From Rhizopus sp. PT2906 (lineage: Eukaryota; Mucoromycota; Mucoromycetes; Mucorales; Rhizopodaceae), in the NCBI GenBank assembly GCA_025529335.1, contig JAMYHX010000723.1, positions 1-15,025 on the forward strand: a stretch of DNA of 15,025 nt. The letters run 5' to 3'. Shown in pieces: positions 10,785 to 15,025 of this stretch. The position numbers were made by a program, and so were the translations under genes. The notes below the pieces were generated by a model. It was not told the DNA's origin and ran no database searches. It worked only from the letters and a program-made list of their open reading frames with translations. The stretch's first letter is position 1; every line of letters begins with the position of its first letter.

Positions 10785-11006
10785 ATTTTTTTCTCTAAAA
10801 CGCGTCCGTTCCTTATTTGCAATGAAAGAAAAATTCTTCAGTAAGTCATATCTGTTATTACTTTTTTTTTTTATATCTCTACTTCTGATTTTGTTCACGC
10901 AATATATTACACAATATTATCAAAGGCATTACTGAATACCGTGAAAAATATCAAGAACATATCCAAAAACTAAAAAAAAAAAGAAAACCATAATGTCATA
11001 GGATAT
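10641..11006. other. AT-rich low-complexity DNA without genes
   Basis: No coding potential is seen on either strand. It contains T- and A-homopolymer runs and a (TA)n microsatellite at about 10762-10784. It separates the transposase pseudogene from the foldback element and may include the decayed end of the former. Confidence 0.55.
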
Positions 11007-11459
11007 GGGTTATGCTATTTGCACTACACATTTATGAGATAACTTGAGGTTGATTAAAGAATAGAGAGACAAAAGACAGGGACAAACAAGTATTTGTGAG
11101 AATTCGTTTATTCCTGACAATTGAGATAAATCGAAATACAATGAAAAAGAGGGCTCTATTTATACTTTTTGATGTGGGTTAAATCTAGGTACGATCTGAT
11201 TCGTTCTGTTACAGTTATGGTTAAAGCTGCGGTGCCTGGATTACAACAATGATCTGGATGATTACTAAATAACTCTAATTGGTTATTCTTATTGTAAAGA
11301 CTACGCATCGGAATAGTGCTTATAGATCACTTTATATTCCTTATTGACTACGCACAGACTCTGTCTTAACCTAATATGGAAATTGTAATCCTCATTCTAT
11401 AACAATTTGCACTACAGCTTCCCAATTAGTGGCGTAAGCAACTCCATTTGCACAGCAAG
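11007..11459. repeat. Left terminal inverted repeat, interrupted by LTR
   Basis: Two pieces, 11007-11029 (GGGTTATGCTATTTGCAC...) and 11405-11459 (ATTTGCACTACAGCTTCCC...), form a continuous 78-bp arm once 11030-11404 is taken out. Landmarks shared with the right arm are GCTATTTGCACTA, CTTCCCAATTAGTG and ATTTGCACAGCAAG. Confidence 0.72.
11035..11404 (-). mobile_element. Solo LTR, 370 bp, in a terminal inverted repeat
   Basis: The segment starts TGAGATAACT and ends CTATAACA, i.e. TG...CA, flanked by ATTTA (11030-11034) and ATTTG (11405-11409). This is a 5-bp target duplication with one difference; the intact opposite arm has ATTTG at the site. Read on the minus strand it begins TGTTATAG, carries a TATAAATAG box (about 11156-11164) and, downstream, AATAAA (11107-11112), the usual U3-R order of an LTR. 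No internal retrotransposon sequence (gag, pol, primer-binding site) adjoins it, so it is a solo LTR left by recombination. Ty3- versus Ty1-type cannot be told from the LTR alone. Confidence 0.72.
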
Positions 11460-11766
11460 TAACATACATATTGCGGTTACTTTATAAACAGTCCAACTTA
11501 TAAAGTATTATTTGAAGAAAGAAAAACAAAAATGAAGGACTGGCTACAGAATGCGCTATTCTTATAGACGCGACATGTCCAATTCTCGTTGGCCGTGGTA
11601 AGTTTATGCAATAATCCTTTTTTCTTATAAAATGATGTTGTTTGTAATAACAAATCATCTCTCGTCTCAACATAATAAAGAGATCGTTACAGACTCGTCG
11701 ACACATGCTTCTCTTATACTTCAACATTGTACATAGTGTCGTGTGGACGTGGTTTGTCAAGTACTG

Positions 11767-11844
11767 CTTGCTGTGCAAATAGATGTGCTTACGTCACTAA
11801 TTGGGAAGTTGTAGTGCAAATGTATAGTGCAAATAGCAAAATCC
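11767..11844. repeat. Right terminal inverted repeat
   Basis: Begins CTTGCTGTGCAAAT and ends AGTGCAAATAGCAAAATCC; the reverse complement aligns without gaps to the reconstructed left arm. It is uninterrupted and lies about 20 bp left of the ACTGTCCACC end of a separate Tc1-like remnant. Confidence 0.72.
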
Positions 11845-11863
11845 GCATTTTCTGGTGCATGTA

Positions 11864-12190
11864 CTGTCCACCAAAAAAAAAAAAAAAAAAAAAAACAGAA
11901 ATCCTTCTAAATAAGGAAGGATTAACTGCCATCGTCAAAAAAAGACAAATCCTTCTGAAGAATATTTATATAGAAACCTTATTCCAGCAGCTGTGAAACT
12001 GGTTAACAAAATACTGAATGATATTTTGAAGGTATTCAACAGGCACGGCCTCACTAGCCTCGATAATTCTTGTAGTAAGTGTTTCAGCATCTTTGAGCAT
12101 ATTGCGTTTTATTTTCCCTTTAAGAATTGCACGGAAATCTTCGATAGGGTTAAGTTCGGGCGAATAGAGAGGAAGGCACAAAAACTGTTC
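11864..12190 (-). pseudogene. Truncated Tc1-like transposase C-terminus with element end
   Basis: The minus-strand frame ending at 11966 encodes about 71 residues with LPLYSPELNPIEDF, the catalytic-Glu block of Tc1/mariner transposases, followed by a KGKIKRNML...LTTRIIEA segment homologous in layout to the pseudogene at 9.6-10.5 kb. The sequences differ clearly, so this is another family member rather than a copy. It stops abruptly near 12190, with an in-frame TAG just upstream, so the two catalytic Asp blocks and the DNA-binding part are gone. On the other side TA followed by CTGTCCACC and a 23-nt A run (11873-11895) looks like the element's terminal repeat, but its partner is missing. Confidence 0.7.
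11900..11923. repeat. Small hairpin in the Tc1-like remnant end
   Basis: AATCCTTC (11900-11907) and GAAGGATT (11916-11923) form a perfect 8-bp stem with an 8-nt loop. A further direct copy AATCCTTC lies at 11948-11955. It sits between the A run and the transposase stop, so a subterminal repeat of the element is the simplest reading. Confidence 0.5.
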
Positions 12191-12504
12191 CTAAGCAGAT
12201 ATTTTTTATAATAACAATAACTATAGTAGCTATTAGTATAACAATAATAACATGAGCATAAATAATCACATTGACCACATTTATCATACTGACAACATTA
12301 ATATTCCCTATAAAACTTTCACACAAACTTAATTTAATAATATTCAGCTCTTCTTTTTAAAGAATCTAACTCGCAAATCATCGACTTATCTGCCTTTTTA
12401 CAATAATAAAGCTGAATACAACAAGAATGCTCGATTCGAAACGTTTGTTAAATACATGGCTATCAGCATTCAAGTAATTAAGCGGAAGATTGTCGGTTTT
12501 ATCA
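12191..12504 (+). promoter_or_regulatory. Upstream region of the small unknown gene, with mini-ORF
   Basis: AT-rich DNA without a gene on either strand. CTATAAAAC at about 12308-12316 is a good TATA-like element. A 16-codon ORF (12427-12477, MLDSKRLLNTWLSAFK) ends 27 nt before the assigned start of the next gene and is in the same frame as it. Confidence 0.45.
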
Positions 12505-12886
12505 ATGGATAAAGATAAAAAGTTCGTTTTTGAAGCGAGACACAGTGCTACGATTCCGATTTCTTATCAGGAACGTTGTAACTGGATTCAAGTCTTTGAA
12601 CTACTTGCAGATTTCGAGGTATGCATATGATCCGATTGTAATAATGATGTATATGATGGTGATGTTTATATATGGACAGAATGGCTAATAATAGATTATT
12701 TTATAGCAACTTTTGAAAGGACAGGACGAAATTGAAGGGTTTCTAAGAGAGGAGAACGCTGGAAGGGTGATGGTAGGAGAAGAAACAGTAAGAAGTATAT
12801 TTGAAGCAAAACAATATGGCATCGATAGATCACAAGCTTCTATCAATGACAGCAGTAGCACCTACATTTCCCTTGATGATGAATAA
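12505..12886 (+). CDS. Small unrecognised protein, two exons
   Basis: I do not recognise the family. Exons 12505-12618 and 12707-12886 join in phase 0 across an 88-nt GTATGC...TATAG intron that has a GCTAATA branch-like site near its end. The product is 97 residues starting MDKDKKFVFEARHSATIP. It is soluble and charged, with a likely helical middle (WIQVFELLADFEQLLKGQDEIEG) and a serine/aspartate tail ending SLDDE. No signal peptide, membrane segment or metal motif is visible. The in-frame mini-ORF at 12427-12477 raises a second model: start at 12427 and splice 12474-12539 (66 nt GT...AG), replacing the first 10-11 residues with the 16 of the mini-ORF. The absence of a branch-like motif makes that model weaker. 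The intron and the clean frame argue for a real gene despite its position beside mobile-element debris. Confidence 0.58.
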
Positions 12887-13150
12887 TACTGATATTAATA
12901 TTTGTATATTGAAAAGCTTCTTTTTTTTTATTTTATGCTATTACCACGCCTATCAAGCTGTTATTATATCTTGTTTGTACAAAATATCCGCTCATGAATA
13001 GTACATATTGACGTGTTTGATGAGATAATCATTATAATAACTCGAGTATAATCCTACAGTAGAGCATACATTCTACTTTACATTCCTCTATCACATCTGA
13101 TAAGAATAACTTATGGTTAATTTGAAAAATTGCAGAAGTTTCCCTAATGC
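12887..13150. other. AT-rich intergenic DNA
   Basis: Between the small unknown gene and the repeat array before the dehydrogenase. It holds poly-T runs and no convincing coding region; plus-strand frames here are out-of-frame continuations of the neighbouring exon. Confidence 0.5.
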
Positions 13151-13283
13151 TGCTATTTGATTTTTCACAATACGCTATTTGGAAATTTTGTACACGCTCA
13201 TTGAGATTTTGAGAGCCGCTGATTGGATAATTTTTTTCACGCTTATTGATTTTTGAAATCCGCCATTTGTGACCGTACGCGCT
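13151..13283 (+). repeat. Degenerate tandem array with about 22-bp period
   Basis: CGCT-type blocks start at 13151 (TGCT), 13173, 13195, 13217, 13240, 13261 (CGCC) and weakly 13280. The spacings are 22, 22, 22, 23, 21 and 19 bp. After the block most units continue (N)ATTTG or (N)ATTGG/ATTGA and then a T-rich stretch. The array ends about 30 bp before the dehydrogenase ATG. The unit at 13217 contains ATTGG, an inverted CCAAT pentamer. Confidence 0.6.
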
Positions 13284-13313
13284 GTCTTGTTTTCTTCCTT
13301 TTCATTATAGAAA

Positions 13314-14274
13314 ATGTCTCCTGTTATCATTATCACAGGTGCTTCCCGTGGCATCGGCAAAGCAGCAACCTTGCAAGCTTTGACAAAATTTAATGCTCAA
13401 GTTGTTGCGGTTGCTCGAAGCAGCGACGCGTTAAAAGAACTTGCGGACGAGGTTTCAAAGGAACATCGCGATCGACTTGAACTTGTTGTAGGCGATGTGA
13501 CTAAAGAAGAAACAGCCAAGAAAGCAGTTGACTGCGCTATTGAGAAGTTTGGTCACTTGGATTCAGTCATTGCAAATGCTGGGTAATATGAAAATCACAC
13601 ACACACACACACACACAATTATACATTGTTCTAATGCTTCTCCATTGTAGCGTCCTTGAACCAATAGCTACTGTTGCTGAAGGTTCTCTTGAAGAATGGA
13701 AGAGGTAATTTACATGATTTAGGAGAGACGAAAAACAAAATATTAAAATAGTCCATAGATTGTATGATGTCAACGTGTTCTCTGTCATTACACTTGCTCA
13801 AGCTGCTCTTCCTCATATCAGAAAGTCTCAAAAAGGTTCCATTGTCATCGTCTCATCTGGTGCAGCCATGAAGGGCTACAGAGGCTGGGGTGCTTATGGA
13901 AGGTAACAAAAAAATGGCCATGATAATTCCCTCATTGTAAATTTATGCTTTTTTTTTTTATAAAAAAAAACAGTTCAAAGGCTGCTGTCAATCATCTTGC
14001 AAGCACATTGGCAGTGGAAGAAGAAGGTGTTACCACTATCGCTCTCCGTCCAGGTGTAGTGGATACGGATATGCAAGCAACGATTCGTGCCTCTGGTGAG
14101 AAAGCTATGGGACAAGATCACGCTAAATTTGTTCAACTTCACAGCCAAGGAAATTTAATTAAGCCAGAAACACCTGGCTATGTCTTGGCTGCATTGGCTA
14201 ATGATCCTCCTAAAGAACTGTCTGGACAGTTTCATAGTTGGGATGATGAGCAATTGAAACGTTTCCAACCATAA
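13314..14274 (+). CDS. Short-chain dehydrogenase/reductase, Irc24-like
   Basis: NADPH-dependent carbonyl reductase of the classical SDR family. The order of motifs resembles yeast Irc24 (benzil reductase, (S)-benzoin forming) and its paralogue. The four exons are 13314-13582, 13651-13704, 13759-13902 and 13974-14274. The introns are 68, 54 and 71 nt; the first contains a (CA)n microsatellite. The product is 255 residues, normal for the family. Seen: TGASRGIG cofactor loop (8-15), GDVT for the adenine ring, ANAGVLEP after strand 4, WKRLYDVNVFS, IVIVSSGA with the catalytic serine (about 141), YGSSK with Tyr154 and Lys158, and RPGVVDTDMQ. The catalytic set is complete. No targeting signal, so probably cytosolic. 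The start is the first ATG of the open frame and gives the usual short N-terminus before the Rossmann strand. Substrate cannot be told from sequence. Confidence 0.92.
13596..13617. repeat. (CA)n microsatellite in dehydrogenase intron 1
   Basis: An uninterrupted 22-nt CA run lies 13 nt after the 5' splice site (13583-13584). Length changes here would alter only intron size. Confidence 0.9.
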
Positions 14275-14312
14275 AAAAATAAACTTTTTTCGAGTGCTTT
14301 TATTTTATTTCT
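14275..14312. terminator. 38-bp convergent 3' interval with facing poly(A) signals
   Basis: Between the stop codons of the dehydrogenase and CCT4. The plus strand has AATAAA right after the first stop; the minus strand has AATAAA-like sequence within the T-rich stretch at about 14297-14312. The 3' UTRs of the two genes must overlap each other or the opposite coding region. Confidence 0.55.
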
Positions 14313-15025
14313 TTATCGACTTTGAACCAAATCGTCAATCTTCATGATCATCTTGACAGTTTCGGCAGATAATTCGAGAGCACTGGAGGTAACTAATAGT
14401 GGCTGAACAACGTTTTCATCCAAAATATTGGAAATGGTACCCTTCTTGACATTGATACCAGCTGTCTTTTCACCCAATGCGTGCTTATTTCTGAGTTCGG
14501 TGACAATAGCAATTGGATTTAAACCTGCGTTTTCTGCCAAGGTGGTAGGAATGATTTCGAGTGCTTCGGCAAAGGCCTGGAAACAGTATTGTTCCATTCC
14601 GGTTAATGTCTTGGCGTATTCCATCAATTTTTGAGAAACCTCAATCTCAGGAGCACCACCACCAGCTATCAAGAATTTCTTCTTTACCAAGCATCGAACG
14701 ACACACAAGGCATCATGCAATGAGCGATGAGATTCTTCGAGCACAAGCGAGTTTGCACCACGACAGATGACCGAGACCGTCTTACCAGCATGTTTCATGC
14801 CCGTTACTTTTATGATACGAGCACCAGCATTCTCTGATTCTTCTATAAGATCCGCATAACCCAACTTGTCATCTGTGAAGGACTCAATGTCTGCTACAGG
14901 CTTGCATCCGAGTGATTTAGCAATAAATTCAATTTCGTCACGTTCGATATCCTTCACAACCATAATCTTCAATTTAGCCAAGAAATGAAGAGCGAGATCA
15001 CTCACAGCATCTCGTAGGATTGATT
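14313..15025 (-). CDS. CCT4: CCT/TRiC chaperonin delta subunit (C-terminal part)
   Basis: Subunit of the eight-membered cytosolic group II chaperonin that folds actin, tubulin and other proteins using ATP. The visible 237 residues are one open exon continuing past the window edge, so the N-terminal equatorial and most of the apical domain are missing here (the full family length is about 530-540). Reading starts SILRDAVSDLALHFLAKLKI at the edge. It passes through VKDIERDEIEFIAKSLGCKP, HDALCVVRCLVKK, the nucleotide-domain GGGAPEIE, LAENAGLNPI and GEKTAGINV, and ends KIDDLVQSR. GAPEIE and the (K)IDDxVxxR tail are typical of CCT; the VKDIEREEIEF-type block and the pattern around the tail point to delta rather than another subunit. 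An internal GTG at 15005-15003 is not the start. Confidence 0.94.
   Translation of the reverse strand, partial: SILRDAVSDLALHFLAKLKIMVVKDIERDEIEFIAKSLGCKPVADIESFTDDKLGYADLIEESENAGARIIKVTGMKHAGKTVSVICRGANSLVLEESHRSLHDALCVVRCLVKKKFLIAGGGAPEIEVSQKLMEYAKTLTGMEQYCFQAFAEALEIIPTTLAENAGLNPIAIVTELRNKHALGEKTAGINVKKGTISNILDENVVQPLLVTSSALELSAETVKMIMKIDDLVQSR

Larger units (their letters stand above)
11007..11844. mobile_element. Foldback/MITE-like element with 78-bp terminal inverted repeats
   Basis: The right end (11767-11844), reversed, matches the left end over 78 positions with about 8 mismatches by eye. The left end is made of 11007-11029 plus 11405-11459, because a solo LTR (11035-11404) is inserted in it. 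Without the LTR and one target duplication the element would be about 463 bp. Each terminal repeat carries ATTTGCAC three times, two copies 15 bp apart within the outer 35 bp, which could be transposase binding sites. The roughly 307-bp core shows no convincing gene. A target-site duplication for this element is not evident, so its superfamily is undecided. Confidence 0.72.

Noticed and set aside
11482..11778. ORFs inside the core of the foldback element, including a plus-strand stretch reading ILIDATCPILVGRG before a GTAAG
   Set aside because: Short, bounded by stops and without a matching downstream exon. A captured gene fragment is conceivable but not supported by a family match, and the opposite strand is also open.
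12801..13001. 66-codon plus-strand open frame
   Set aside because: It is an out-of-frame reading of the second exon of the small unknown gene followed by T-rich intergenic DNA.
1..15025. CRISPR arrays, rRNA, tRNA, or a prokaryotic-type operon
   Set aside because: No regularly spaced identical repeats, no tRNA cloverleaf or rRNA blocks noticed, and the genes are intron-containing and eukaryotic; the only periodic array (13151-13283) is degenerate with no unique spacers.

Overview
The window looks like nuclear DNA of a filamentous fungus, most likely an early-diverging Mucoromycota/Mucorales-type genome. The genes are split by many short introns (about 48-88 nt, GT...AG). Intergenic DNA is AT-rich with poly-A/T runs, and the proteins are eukaryotic: a condensin kleisin, a Las17-type WASP, a CCT chaperonin subunit and a Sul1-like permease. 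The taxonomic placement is inference from gene architecture, not from a search.

Layout: (1) 92-1780, minus, an unrecognised protein with about 10-11 membrane segments, including a 24-nt microexon. (2) 1969-4510, plus, eight-exon condensin kleisin subunit BRN1/CAP-H, sharing a 188-bp divergent promoter region with (1). (3) 4796-7100, plus, SulP/SLC26 sulfate permease with a C-terminal STAS domain. (4) 7340-9405, minus, seven-exon WASP/Las17 homologue with WH1, a degenerate CRIB-like segment, polyproline tracts and a WH2-central-acidic tail, convergent with (3). (5) About 9.64-12.19 kb is a transposon graveyard. It holds a Tc1/mariner transposase pseudogene with an amber codon, low-complexity AT DNA, a foldback/MITE-like element whose left terminal repeat is split by a solo LTR, and a second, truncated Tc1-like transposase end. 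(6) 12505-12886, plus, a small two-exon gene for an unrecognised 97-residue protein with an upstream in-frame mini-ORF. (7) 13314-14274, plus, four-exon short-chain dehydrogenase resembling yeast Irc24, preceded by a degenerate tandem array of about 22 bp period. (8) 14313-15025, minus, the C-terminal part of CCT4, running off the window, with only 38 bp between its stop and that of (7).

The host genes are functionally unrelated (chromosome condensation, sulfate uptake, actin nucleation, carbonyl reduction, protein folding), as expected for a fungal chromosome arm; no gene cluster or defence system is evident. The most informative structures are the nested mobile elements at 11.0-11.85 kb, where removing the LTR and one target duplication restores a 78-bp inverted repeat without a gap, and the helically spaced repeat array in front of the dehydrogenase. 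All gene models were spliced by eye from frame continuity, splice-site dinucleotides and family similarity.
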